In this document: positions 8,201 through 17,216 of the stretch, piece after piece
Numbering within the stretch: the stretch's first letter is position 1
Layout: every line of letters starts with the position of its first letter
The notes under the pieces: generated by a model
Database searches by the model: none
Seen by the model: the letters and a program-made list of their open reading frames with translations, nothing else
Told to the model about the DNA's origin: nothing
Program-made: the position numbers and the translations under genes
Source of the DNA: DASPKM01 sp035628135
GTDB taxonomy: Bacteria; Bacteroidota; Bacteroidia; Chitinophagales; Chitinophagaceae
NCBI GenBank assembly: GCA_035628135.1
Contig: DASPKM010000014.1
Location: forward strand, 62,001 to 126,000
Direction of reading: 5' to 3'
Length of the DNA: 64,000 nt

Positions 8201-9682
8201 ATGAGAAAATCACTCGTCGTTATCTGCTCGTTACTGTCGCTCGCATTGCAGGCACAAAAAGCATCTAACCCTCAGCCTTATGCGGCAACCATTACAGCTG
8301 AAGATCTTAAAAAACATCTTTACATCGTCGCCAGCAAAGAAATGGAAGGCCGCGAAACCGCTACCGAAGGGGAGCGAAAGGCTGCGGCCTATATAGAAAA
8401 CTACTTCCGCTCGCTCGGATTATTGCCCGGCAACAACGGAAGCTATCGCCAGCCATTCCCGCTCTACCAGGACTCCATGACAAATGCCGTATTGACCATC
8501 AACGGCCAATCATGGCAGATAGACAAGGACTTTGCGGCGAACGTGAATAACAATCACCCATTCAGCCTTATGGCAAGGGACGTGCTGTATGTCGGCAATG
8601 GCGTTGTGGATTCGGCCAGGGACGCTTATAAGGATGTTACTCCGCTTGGCCGTATAGTGCTTGTTAATCCCGGCAGGGCCAGCGCCAACCAGTACATGAC
8701 GGCCGCACAAAGAAATGGAGCCGCCTTACTGCTGGTGGTTCAGCCTAACTTCCCCCGCAATCCCAGTCCCAAAGGGAATTTGTCTTCTTCCGAGTTCAGG
8801 TTGGCGAACTTCATCAATACATTTTTTATCTCCGAAAAAATGGCCGAAGCCATTATGGGTGCGGATTGGGCCGCCGCAAAGGCCGGTAATGCACCCTCGA
8901 AACACTATGCAACAGAATTATCCGTGGCGTACAACGAAACCGTTAATAAGCTGGAAAGCAGCAATGTGATCGGGTATATAGAAGGCTCCGATAAAAAGGA
9001 TGAATACGTATTCCTTACCGCCCACTATGATCACAATGGCAAACGCGGCGACTCGATTATTTTTTATGGGGCCGACGACGATGGCTCAGGCACAGTAAGC
9101 CTGTTGGAGATGGCTGAGGCCTTTACCAAAGCAAAAGCCCAAAAGAAAGGACCCCGCCGCAGCATCGTGTTCATGGCGGTATCGGGCGAAGAAAAGGGTT
9201 TGCTGGGATCGGCTTATTATAGCGAACACCCCACATTCCCCCTGGAAAAAACCACGGTGGACCTGAACATCGATATGATCGGTCGCATAGACCCTACCCG
9301 CAAGAACGGAGACTCCATGAACTACGTATACGTGGTCGGAGACGATAAGCTCAGCAGCGACCTAAGGCCTATCAGCGAAGGCGTGAACAGCAAATACACC
9401 AAACTGGAGCTGGATTACAAGTTCAATGACCCGAACGACAGGCAGCGGATCTATTTCCGGAGCGACCATTACAACTTCGCCCGTAAAGGAGTGCCGATCA
9501 TTTTCTATTTCAATGGAACGCATGCGGACTACCACCGGCCTACCGATACCCCGGACAAAATTAACTATGACCTGTTTGCCAAAAGGGCGCAGTTCGTATT
9601 TTATACGGCATGGGAAATGGCCAATCGCCAGGACATGCTTAAAAGAGACCTCTCGTTGCAGGTTCCGCCCCGAGGTTTTTAG
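8201..9682 (+). CDS. Secreted M28-family aminopeptidase with PA-like insert
   Basis: Zinc exopeptidase of 493 residues, exported. The signal peptide is MRKSLVVICSLLSLALQAQ from ATG 8201. Zinc-site motifs in order are TAHYDH, GADDDGSGT, SGEEKGLLGS, DMIGR and, near the end, YHRPTDTPD. Residues about 110-250 form an inserted PA-like domain (LGRIVLVNPG, AALLLVVQP). Known relatives release N-terminal residues from peptides in the periplasm or outside the cell. The gene lies 71 nt after uup and may be co-transcribed. An alternative in-frame start at 8102 inside uup is unlikely because it would bury the signal peptide. Confidence 0.9.
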   Translation: MRKSLVVICSLLSLALQAQKASNPQPYAATITAEDLKKHLYIVASKEMEGRETATEGERKAAAYIENYFRSLGLLPGNNGSYRQPFPLYQDSMTNAVLTINGQSWQIDKDFAANVNNNHPFSLMARDVLYVGNGVVDSARDAYKDVTPLGRIVLVNPGRASANQYMTAAQRNGAALLLVVQPNFPRNPSPKGNLSSSEFRLANFINTFFISEKMAEAIMGADWAAAKAGNAPSKHYATELSVAYNETVNKLESSNVIGYIEGSDKKDEYVFLTAHYDHNGKRGDSIIFYGADDDGSGTVSLLEMAEAFTKAKAQKKGPRRSIVFMAVSGEEKGLLGSAYYSEHPTFPLEKTTVDLNIDMIGRIDPTRKNGDSMNYVYVVGDDKLSSDLRPISEGVNSKYTKLELDYKFNDPNDRQRIYFRSDHYNFARKGVPIIFYFNGTHADYHRPTDTPDKINYDLFAKRAQFVFYTAWEMANRQDMLKRDLSLQVPPRGF

Positions 9683-9751
9683 ACTCTAAGCCAGGAGCCC
9701 GGCAGGACCTGGTAGGAGGTTAGTAGAACATTCAATCCCTCCTGCTTTTAC

Positions 9752-9961
9752 TTAAGAGATGGAGATACAATAACGCTTTTCAAAAAGCGAGTATTTTTCT
9801 TCCCAGTTCAACAGGATAAGCTTCCGCTCGTTCGGATTGCGGAAATCAGTTTCGCATACTACCCTGTCATTAATGAGCAAGCTCATTTTACGGGTTGCCG
9901 GTACTTCGTGTAATTCTAACGCAATCCTGTTCCTTCTTTCATTTGAGTTTCTCGACCACAT
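9752..9961 (-). CDS. Hypothetical small protein
   Basis: 69 residues from ATG 9959-9961, lying 18 nt after the stop of another small gene on the same strand (9980-10222). It is basic at the start (MWSRNSNERRNRI), followed by a mixed strand-like region (KMSLLINDRVVCETDFRN). No signal peptide or membrane helix. I do not recognise it. The tandem arrangement with matching orientation supports a real small operon. Confidence 0.45.
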   Translation of the reverse strand: MWSRNSNERRNRIALELHEVPATRKMSLLINDRVVCETDFRNPNERKLILLNWEEKYSLFEKRYCISIS

Positions 9962-9979
9962 ATGTTATTGTTTAGCTGT

Positions 9980-10222
9980 TCAATGTCCTCCACCCAACCT
10001 GTTCATTACTAGTATATCTGCCTGTTCCGCGCGGGAAAGGGTATTGTACCAGGAAATGACCGTGGGGAACTGGTGCTTGCTGGTAGGGACAAACGAATCA
10101 AAATATTTTTCAAGCAATTCAAGGCTTTTCAGGGGGAGATAGAACTTTTTCCCGTCTTCCTCAAGCTTGTACAGCGCATTCAATGGATCGTACTCAGGTT
10201 TCAATCTTTCCACAGTTCTCAT
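9980..10222 (-). CDS. Hypothetical small protein
   Basis: 80 residues from ATG 10220-10222. Soluble and rich in Leu, Lys and Glu, with YLPLKSLELLEKYFDSF in the middle and a Gly-rich end (RLGGGH). First gene of a likely two-gene unit with 9752-9961. Function unknown. No database family recalled. Confidence 0.5.
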   Translation of the reverse strand: MRTVERLKPEYDPLNALYKLEEDGKKFYLPLKSLELLEKYFDSFVPTSKHQFPTVISWYNTLSRAEQADILVMNRLGGGH

Positions 10223-10450
10223 AACATCTTTGTTTTAACTGCTCTTAATATCAAAGCCGAAACGGTGCCAAAAATTAGAGCCTTTCCGTCATTGGCCTGT
10301 CATAAGGCGGATTAATTTATTATTATATACGATGCCCACTTGCATTTTCGTTGTCGATGTCGTAAATTACTTATCGTAACCACTCCCCTCTCAATCCTTC
10401 CCCGTCGAAAGCTTCATCACTATTTAAAGGAACTATTTAAAAGGAACCTT

Positions 10451-10630
10451 ATGCTAGTCCTACAGCCTCCTCAACACAACGTTGACACTTTAAAGAGCAT
10501 GATCAACAGCGAAATGCTGCGTTATGAAACTGCGATAGAAAGAGATGCTCCCTTTAAAGAAGCCCGAAAGATTAAAAAGAATATAAACAAGCTCAAGACC
10601 CTGTTAGCCAGGCAGCAAAAAACTTCCTGA
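10451..10630 (+). CDS. Hypothetical small helical protein
   Basis: 59 residues from ATG 10451. The frame is open upstream to 10340, but that part is Cys/Arg-rich and improbable. The segment MINSEMLRYETAIER followed by FKEARKIKKNINKLKTLL is amphipathic and charged, with a helical-hairpin look that I associate with small conserved Bacteroidota proteins. It converges on the next gene with an 18-nt gap. Function unknown. Confidence 0.55.
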   Translation: MLVLQPPQHNVDTLKSMINSEMLRYETAIERDAPFKEARKIKKNINKLKTLLARQQKTS

Positions 10631-10648
10631 TCAACATCCTTTACGAGC

Positions 10649-10897
10649 TTATTCCAGACCGCCGGAGCTATTGCCGCCTGACAGGCTGCTACTTTCTGTT
10701 TTCAATAGCCGCCTGATGTCTGACTGCAGCTTTTCAAACACCTCATCCCTCTCCTCTTCCTCGTCTACAAAGTCTGCATTATACTTTTTTACCAGGAAGT
10801 CTTTCATGCGGTACAATTGCCGCGTAAGAATAACTTGCGTTGCAAATACCTGCTCCAGCAATTGCCGGTCGGTCATGTTCGAAATATTCAGCTTCAT
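10649..10897 (-). CDS. Hypothetical small acidic protein
   Basis: 82 residues from ATG 10895-10897. The helical N-terminal half (TDRQLLEQVFATQVIL) is followed by an acidic stretch DFVDEEEERDEVFEKL and a Ser/Gly-rich tail. No signal peptide. Not recognised. Codon use and composition look coding. Confidence 0.55.
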   Translation of the reverse strand: MKLNISNMTDRQLLEQVFATQVILTRQLYRMKDFLVKKYNADFVDEEEERDEVFEKLQSDIRRLLKTESSSLSGGNSSGGLE

Positions 10898-11145
10898 AAC
10901 GTGATGGTTTGATCAATCACTAGTCCTCAAAAACTAATGCCAGCCTGCATGTTTCAGTCATGCCTCTAATCACTCCCTTCTGCGGCGGCTATTAACGGAT
11001 TGATGATAGTTTTCCTCAATCGCCAGCGCCTGTAATAAAAAAAGCGGCCGTTTTATGGAAGGCACGAGAATTTCAGGTAGTCCAAGTGATAATCGACAGA
11101 TTATTAGTCACTACAATTATTATTAATTCTTAAATCTGAATTGTT

Positions 11146-11562
11146 ATGTCAAACAATGCAAATCGCTCTCAACAGGGCAATTCTGATCTGGGTGGACAAA
11201 ACTCAGGACAACAAGGCAGCATGGGCCGTTCTGATGATATGAACCAGGGCCTGGGGGGTCAGCAACAAAACACCGGATCAACTGGCGGCGGCCAGCAAGG
11301 ATCCTCTTCCGGCATGGGCGGTGGACGCAGCTCACAGGGCGACCTGGGTGGCGGACGCAGCTCACAGGAAAGCGAACTGGGTGGCGAAAGCCGGCAGAGC
11401 GGTCAAAGGTCCAGCGAACAAAGGACAGGCTCCATGAGTGAAGACCTGGAAAGCGAAGACCTGGAAAGTGAAGACCTGTCTGAAGAAGACCTGGAAGATG
11501 AAGACCTTTCCGAAGACGAGGATACAAACAGCGAGTCCGGCAGAAACAGCCGCGGCGTTTAA
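11146..11562 (+). CDS. Intrinsically disordered, acidic, repeat-bearing protein
   Basis: 138 residues with almost no hydrophobic side chains. Residues 1-80 are Gly/Gln/Ser/Asn-rich with GGQ, GGGRSSQ and GQQ repeats. Residues about 98-128 are a run of DLESE/DLSEE-type acidic repeats. A short Ser/Asn/Arg tail follows. No signal peptide. ATG 11146 is preceded by an AT-rich segment, and a terminator hairpin follows, so it is an independent unit. Such hydrophilin-like proteins are often linked to desiccation or osmotic stress, but that is only an analogy. No family recognised. Confidence 0.7.
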   Translation: MSNNANRSQQGNSDLGGQNSGQQGSMGRSDDMNQGLGGQQQNTGSTGGGQQGSSSGMGGGRSSQGDLGGGRSSQESELGGESRQSGQRSSEQRTGSMSEDLESEDLESEDLSEEDLEDEDLSEDEDTNSESGRNSRGV

Positions 11563-11581
11563 TAATATCTATACAGCAGCG

Positions 11582-11613
11582 AAGGGCCTGAATTATTTCA
11601 GGCCTTTCTTTTT
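11582..11613 (+). terminator. Rho-independent terminator after the disordered-protein gene
   Basis: A 10-bp stem (11582-11591 with 11598-11607, one G-T pair) is followed by a C and a T-run. It overlaps the 3' end of the convergent kinase gene. Confidence 0.7.
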
Positions 11614-14600
11614 AAAGGCATGGTGCCTTCTTCCTCCTGCACCATCGGAAGTACGATGGTAAAGTTGGAGCCTACATGCTCGATGCTGGAAGCGGCAATG
11701 ATCCCATTGTGTTTTTCGATGATCTTACGGGCAATGGCCAGCCCAATGCCGGTGCCTTCATATTTTTCTTTGGTGTGCAGCCGCTGGAATATGGTAAATA
11801 TTTTTTCGCGGTATTGCTCATCGAAGCCGATGCCGTTGTCTGTGATAGTAATGCGGCAGTACTGGCCGTTATCGTCGGCCGGACTATCCATGCTTTTAGC
11901 TGCTACCCTTTCTGATTTTATCGATATCCTCGGGGGGTCATGTTTTTTTGAAAACTTCAAGGCATTGCTCAGCAGGTTCTGAAATACCTGCCGCAACTGA
12001 CCGGGCACCGCGTCTATCTCCGGCAATTCATCAACTTCAATTACTGCATTTTTTTCCTGTACTACCAGTTCGAGGTCTGCAACAATATCTTTTAATAATT
12101 GGTTGAGACTGGTGCGCCTGAACAGGTGGTTGATAGACAAACGTGAAAAGCTCAGCAGGTCATTTACCAAGGTGGTCATCCGGGCAGAAGAGCTGATGAT
12201 CCTGTCAAGGTAGTTCAAGGCCTCAGCCTCGGTATGCTTGAAGTATTTATCTTTTATGAGATTGCTGAACATGTGTATTTTCCTCAATGGCTCCTTCAGG
12301 TCGTGAGAGGCCACCGAAGCAAACTGCTGCAATTCTATATTGCTCGATTCCAGCTCCTGGTTTATATGCTCTAATCGTTCTTTAGCCAGCACCATATCGG
12401 TGATATCCACAAAGGTCAGCACCACTCCGTCCATTTGCTTGTCCTGGCGTACATAAGGTAAAATGCGCATCAAGCTGGTCTTTCCATTCCTGAGCTTGAT
12501 CTCTTTTTCCGGCACATGGCCGGTATTGATCACTTCCTGGATATCCTCCAGCAGGTTCGGGTATTCAAGGTTGGTGGAAATATGGCTGATAGGCCGCCCA
12601 ACATCTGTTTCTATTAAATTGATCAGCTTAACGGCAGCGGGATTGAATTTCCGCAGGATCATCCTGCTGTCGAGAAATATCTGGGCAATGTCGGAGCTGC
12701 GAAAATAATTGTCCAGGTCATCGTTCAATTCTACCAATTCCCTGATCTTGAGCTGGTGTTCGGTATTCAGCGTATGCAGCTCTTCGTTCAGCGACTGCAA
12801 TTCTTCGTTGGAGCTTTGCAGCTCTTCGTTGGCGGAAAGCAGTTCCTCGTTGCTTGACTGCAATTCTTCATTGGCGCTTTCCAGGCCTTCTATGGCCATT
12901 TGCAGGTCCGACCTTGTTTCCCTTAGTTCCGCTTCCAGCTCTATAATGTACTTGTGCAATTCCGGGTCCATGTTGGCGCTGACGTCGACCAGTTTTTTTG
13001 TTCCTGCCCGCTCTTTTCTTTCTTCCCCAAAAACAATCAGCGTCAGCGAATCGTGCGTTATCGCCTGCGCGGGCTTTACTATAAAGCTGATAAAGGTGTT
13101 GCGGGTTTTTCCTTTTATGCGTACGTTCTTAACGATTATTTTTTTGCGTTCGGTCTGGGCTTTTCGGATAGCCGTGTTCAATGCAATCGACAATTCCGGC
13201 GGCAGCATTTTCAACAGGTTCAAATGCAGCCTGCCCTCGGGCAATGAAATATATTTTTTGTAGTTGCCCGTGGCTTCGCGGATTTCACAATTACTATCGA
13301 TATAAAAGGCGGCAAAGCCGAAATCCTCTGCCAGCACATCCTTGAACTCTACTGATATGTCGCGGGTGGGCTTTTGCACGTCGCCACGGGTAACCCTTAC
13401 ATCCCGCATCAGCTTTCCATAATCATTAGGCCTGTAAAACACATCGTTGTGATGAAGGCGTTGCGCGCCATTTCTCCTGTATATCTTCCATTTGCCATTT
13501 ACTTCTTCCAGGCTCTCTTGCATGTACGATACCGTTTCGCTCGGGCCAAGCAATAAGAAACCTCCATGGTTAAGCGAAAAATGCAGGGTGGCCAGCACTT
13601 TCTTCTGCAAAATGGTACTCATATAAATGAGCATGTTCCGGCAGGTTACGATATCATTCTTGATAAAAGGAGGGTCTTTAATAATGTTATGCTTCGCAAA
13701 TACGATCTGCTTGCGGATGTATTGGTTTATATGATATTGATTGCCTTCCTTGACAAAATAGCGCTCCAGTATTTCCGGCGACATATCGCCCTCTATACTC
13801 TCCGGGTAAACTCCTTTAGAAGCTACTTCCAACGCAGTCTCATCAATGTCTGTCGCAAAAATCTTAACATCCAGCAATACCTTTTTGGTAGAAAGGAATT
13901 TGTCTACCATAATGGCCATCGAGTAGGCTTCCTCTCCGGTGCTGCATGCGCTGACCCACAGCTTCAGGCTATCGCCGAAACTTTTTTTATTTATTATTTC
14001 AGGCAAAACATCGTTGTACAATATTTCGAATGCCGCGGGGTCGCGGAAGAACTTGGTAACACCAATCAAAAAATCTTTCGATAGCGCTTTAGGCTCATCA
14101 GCATGTTCCTGGAGGTAGGCGATATATTGGTCGAGGTTCTTAATACCCTTGTGCGACATGCGCCTGAACAGCCTTCTGATGATGGTAGGCGTTTTATAAA
14201 AATGGAAATCGTGGCCGCTTTGCTTGTACACCAGGCGGAATATCTCTTCCAGCTTTCCTTCATCTATCTTCCCTTTATTCAATATATGAATGGGCGTTTC
14301 CTGCAGGTAACCATATATCTCTTCGGGCATCAGTTCGGGCGCCAGGATCATGTCGGCGCTCCCTGATGCAATGGCGCTGTTGGGCATGCCATCGAACTTA
14401 GCGGTACAAGGGTCCTGTACCAGTACCATGCCGCCTGCCGCCTTAATGGCTTCCGCACCCCGGGTTCCATCGGTGCCGGTGCCGGAAAGTATCACGGCAA
14501 TGGCGCTTGACCCGCGGTCTTCGGCCAATGACTGCAGGAAAATATCGATAGCCGTATTCGGCGTCTTTTCGGGTACCTTGTCAACCAGCCGCAAGCTACC

Positions 14601-14930
14601 ATCACGGATGGTCATTATTTTATTATTGGGAATAACATACACGCAGTTCTTTTGCACGGGCATGCCCTGCGCGGCCTCAAACACATTCATGTGCGTGTGC
14701 TTTGACACGAGCTCGACCAGAAGGCTCTTATAGTCGGGCGAAAGGTGTTGTACCACTATAAAAGATACGTTCGTATTTTCTGGCACATTGTCAAAAAACT
14801 CATGGATAGCTTCCAGGCCTCCTGCCGACGCGCCAATGGCAACTACGCAATGTCCGTTGGTCTGCGCATTGACGGCCTCGGTAGTCTTTGCCTGATTTCC
14901 ATTAGATGCAATACTTTTTTCCATAAACAT
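11598..14930 (-). CDS. CheB-CheR-PAS hybrid sensor histidine kinase
   Basis: About 1110 residues. The order is a CheB methylesterase domain (VVAIGASAGGLEA at about 30-42, later LSGTGTDGTRG), a CheR methyltransferase domain (VTKFFRDPAAFE, SACSTGEEAYSMA, ATDIDETAL, TCRNMLIYM), and a long coiled coil built from repeated LQSSNEEL/LLSANEEL units. A PAS domain, HisKA (VASHDLKEPLRKI, phosphoacceptor His) and HATPase_c (NLLSNALKF, DNGIGFD, GTGIGLAIA) follow. No membrane helix and no receiver domain. The family couples chemotaxis-like methylation chemistry to phospho-signalling. Targets are unknown. ATG 14928-14930 is chosen, with 14924 as an alternative. It starts 8 nt after the TamA-like gene, so it is translated from the same operon. 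Confidence 0.93.
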   Translation of the reverse strand: MFMEKSIASNGNQAKTTEAVNAQTNGHCVVAIGASAGGLEAIHEFFDNVPENTNVSFIVVQHLSPDYKSLLVELVSKHTHMNVFEAAQGMPVQKNCVYVIPNNKIMTIRDGSLRLVDKVPEKTPNTAIDIFLQSLAEDRGSSAIAVILSGTGTDGTRGAEAIKAAGGMVLVQDPCTAKFDGMPNSAIASGSADMILAPELMPEEIYGYLQETPIHILNKGKIDEGKLEEIFRLVYKQSGHDFHFYKTPTIIRRLFRRMSHKGIKNLDQYIAYLQEHADEPKALSKDFLIGVTKFFRDPAAFEILYNDVLPEIINKKSFGDSLKLWVSACSTGEEAYSMAIMVDKFLSTKKVLLDVKIFATDIDETALEVASKGVYPESIEGDMSPEILERYFVKEGNQYHINQYIRKQIVFAKHNIIKDPPFIKNDIVTCRNMLIYMSTILQKKVLATLHFSLNHGGFLLLGPSETVSYMQESLEEVNGKWKIYRRNGAQRLHHNDVFYRPNDYGKLMRDVRVTRGDVQKPTRDISVEFKDVLAEDFGFAAFYIDSNCEIREATGNYKKYISLPEGRLHLNLLKMLPPELSIALNTAIRKAQTERKKIIVKNVRIKGKTRNTFISFIVKPAQAITHDSLTLIVFGEERKERAGTKKLVDVSANMDPELHKYIIELEAELRETRSDLQMAIEGLESANEELQSSNEELLSANEELQSSNEELQSLNEELHTLNTEHQLKIRELVELNDDLDNYFRSSDIAQIFLDSRMILRKFNPAAVKLINLIETDVGRPISHISTNLEYPNLLEDIQEVINTGHVPEKEIKLRNGKTSLMRILPYVRQDKQMDGVVLTFVDITDMVLAKERLEHINQELESSNIELQQFASVASHDLKEPLRKIHMFSNLIKDKYFKHTEAEALNYLDRIISSSARMTTLVNDLLSFSRLSINHLFRRTSLNQLLKDIVADLELVVQEKNAVIEVDELPEIDAVPGQLRQVFQNLLSNALKFSKKHDPPRISIKSERVAAKSMDSPADDNGQYCRITITDNGIGFDEQYREKIFTIFQRLHTKEKYEGTGIGLAIARKIIEKHNGIIAASSIEHVGSNFTIVLPMVQEEEGTMPLKRKA

Positions 14931-14938
14931 TAACCGCT

Positions 14939-17215
14939 CTAAAAAGGATATCCAATTCCAAGGTTGAATATCAGGTTGTCCTTGCGCCACTTACTGTTGC
15001 CGATCTTGATCTCGTCCCAAACCCACCGGTCGCCTTTTGGCAGGTAAGGTTTGCGCAATGGAAACGCAACATCCAATCTCAAAACAAAAAAATTAAAATC
15101 AAACCTCAAGCCGACCCCGGTTCCAACCCCGAGCTCGCTGATAAAATCTTTGCTAAACTTAGCCCCGGGTTTCGTAGGATTTTCGCGGTACAACCATATA
15201 TTGCCCGCGTCGATAAACACGGCTCCATGAATAATACTATAGAGCCTCGCACGAAACTCCGTGTTCAGCTCGAGCTTAATATCACCTGACTGGTCCGGTA
15301 AAAAGGCCAGCGTGTCAGGTACACGGTAAGTACCTGGCCCCAGCGAACGGCTCCTGAATGCCCGTACGCTGTTGGTACCGCCCACAAAGAACTGCTTGAT
15401 GAAGGGAAGCTCCCTGGAATTGCCATAAGGATAACCTACGCCCGCAATGATGCGGTTGGCTAACACGGATTTCAATCCCACCTTGCGGTAATACCTGAAA
15501 TCAGCTTCGGTCTTTATATATTGCGCGAAATCGGCCCCGAACAATTGCTTGGTCTTGGTGTCCGCACTTTTTGCCACTAATAATCCCGCGATATTTCCTG
15601 AAACATCCAGCAATCCATTAAAATAAAATGCGTTTGCGGGAGTATTGTTCGCCAGCTGGTTAAAGTTGTAATTATAATAAGAGCCAAGTATGAATTGCTG
15701 CTCTATCACTTTCGACAGCGTTGGATTTTTTACTACCGCCGAATCATACAGCGGCGTTACGTTGGCGGCCTGTACATAGTTGACGTTAATGGGGTAAAAC
15801 TGGTGCTCTTTCTGCATGCTTTCTTTCCATAAATATCCTAATGCACCGCGCGATGAGGTCAATGTGTACAACGACCGCCGGTTGATGATCTCATAGCCGC
15901 CTTCCATATTGGTCCGCGGAACAAAGGGACTGCGTTTGGTACGCAAATCAACGAAGGGCAAGACAAACCTTGGCCACGACAGCGTTGCTTCCACGGCCAT
16001 GCGGTAAGTATTGTATGCCTGCGAAAGCCCACTGTACTGGAATTCGCTGCCGATAGAGGCATTTACTGTCAGCAGCTCGCCTCCCCTGAACGTATTACGG
16101 TCTCTCCACGAAATTGTGACCTGCGAGCCGGTAAGGTTGTTCGATTTGGTATGGCCGGTTAATTCCAGGCGCAGCGACTGCTTGGGAAAGGGCGTGAGAT
16201 AATAAAACACATCAAGCTTCGGCGTATCCAGCGAAGGCGCTTCTTCAAAACGATTCTTCACAAACTTGAAAACGCCGAGGTTGATCAACCTGTTCAGCGA
16301 AAGATTGTGATTGGTGCGGTTGTAAACATCATTCGGCCTGAACTGCAGGGCCTGCTCGAACAGGCGGGGCTTGTGCGTTCTTTTTTCATCCACTACATAA
16401 AAGCCCTTATGGAACCGGGCATTGGCCTGGCTGGTATCCAGCAAAGCGGTATTCAGGCTGTAGTTTGAATACACGAACACGTCGTTGATATAAAAAATTT
16501 GCCGTGCGGCAGCAGGGGTTTCAGGCTTCAGCTTTACATACAGGTTCACCAGGTTTTCACCGATAGTAGTATCGGTTTGCACGATGATGTAATCAGGACT
16601 GAAAAAATAAAAGCCCCTTTCTTTCAGGTATGCGTCTATACGCCGGCGCTCGGCTAATATCACGTCCAGGTTAAATGGATATCCAGGCCTCAATAAGGTT
16701 TTTGGAACAGCAGCATTGATATGGTTCCACAATGCGCTGGTGGAGTCCGTGTCGAAAACCACTTCCTTGATCTTATACTGGGGGCCCGGCCTTGCCCTGT
16801 AGATGGCCGTGGCCTTCCTGCGCTTCACCACTGTATCGGCCCTTACGCGGGCGCCGAAGTATCCCGTGTTCTGCAGGTGATTTGTAAGCAGGTCTGCATT
16901 GTATTGAAGCTTTACATCGCTTAACAACACGGGCGGCTCAGCAAAGCGCTTTCTTAAAAAAGGGATGCGGTTGGCCCATAGTTTTACACGCGCTCCCAAT
17001 ATCTTGGTATTGGGCTTTGGCCGCGTAAGCCCTTCCAGGTCCGTACGCAATACTTTTCTTTCACGCACAGGTATATTCCTTCCCCGTACCTGAACTTTTG
17101 AACCGATGTACAACGCATCACCGGCAGGAACGTATTTGGTGTTGCTGCACGATGAATACACTATTATGCAGGCCAGTCCTAATAAGCCATATGCTGTGCT
17201 TCTGAACAATCCCAT
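14939..17215 (-). CDS. TamA/BamA-family outer-membrane protein
   Basis: 758 residues from ATG 17213-17215, one base after the stop of the TamB-like gene. The N-terminus is a lipoprotein signal (GLACIIVYSSCSNTKYVP, lipobox Cys about residue 23). POTRA-like strands and helices follow, and then an Omp85 C-terminal barrel: KQFFVGGTNSVRAFRSRSLG is the conserved substrate-site segment, and the protein ends in an aromatic residue (IGYPF). Together with TamB it should insert or move proteins or lipids across the envelope. Lipidated TamA-like proteins (sometimes called TamL) are known in Bacteroidota. An in-frame extension upstream overlaps the neighbour and is rejected. Confidence 0.9.
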   Translation of the reverse strand: MGLFRSTAYGLLGLACIIVYSSCSNTKYVPAGDALYIGSKVQVRGRNIPVRERKVLRTDLEGLTRPKPNTKILGARVKLWANRIPFLRKRFAEPPVLLSDVKLQYNADLLTNHLQNTGYFGARVRADTVVKRRKATAIYRARPGPQYKIKEVVFDTDSTSALWNHINAAVPKTLLRPGYPFNLDVILAERRRIDAYLKERGFYFFSPDYIIVQTDTTIGENLVNLYVKLKPETPAAARQIFYINDVFVYSNYSLNTALLDTSQANARFHKGFYVVDEKRTHKPRLFEQALQFRPNDVYNRTNHNLSLNRLINLGVFKFVKNRFEEAPSLDTPKLDVFYYLTPFPKQSLRLELTGHTKSNNLTGSQVTISWRDRNTFRGGELLTVNASIGSEFQYSGLSQAYNTYRMAVEATLSWPRFVLPFVDLRTKRSPFVPRTNMEGGYEIINRRSLYTLTSSRGALGYLWKESMQKEHQFYPINVNYVQAANVTPLYDSAVVKNPTLSKVIEQQFILGSYYNYNFNQLANNTPANAFYFNGLLDVSGNIAGLLVAKSADTKTKQLFGADFAQYIKTEADFRYYRKVGLKSVLANRIIAGVGYPYGNSRELPFIKQFFVGGTNSVRAFRSRSLGPGTYRVPDTLAFLPDQSGDIKLELNTEFRARLYSIIHGAVFIDAGNIWLYRENPTKPGAKFSKDFISELGVGTGVGLRFDFNFFVLRLDVAFPLRKPYLPKGDRWVWDEIKIGNSKWRKDNLIFNLGIGYPF

Positions 17216-17216
17216 T

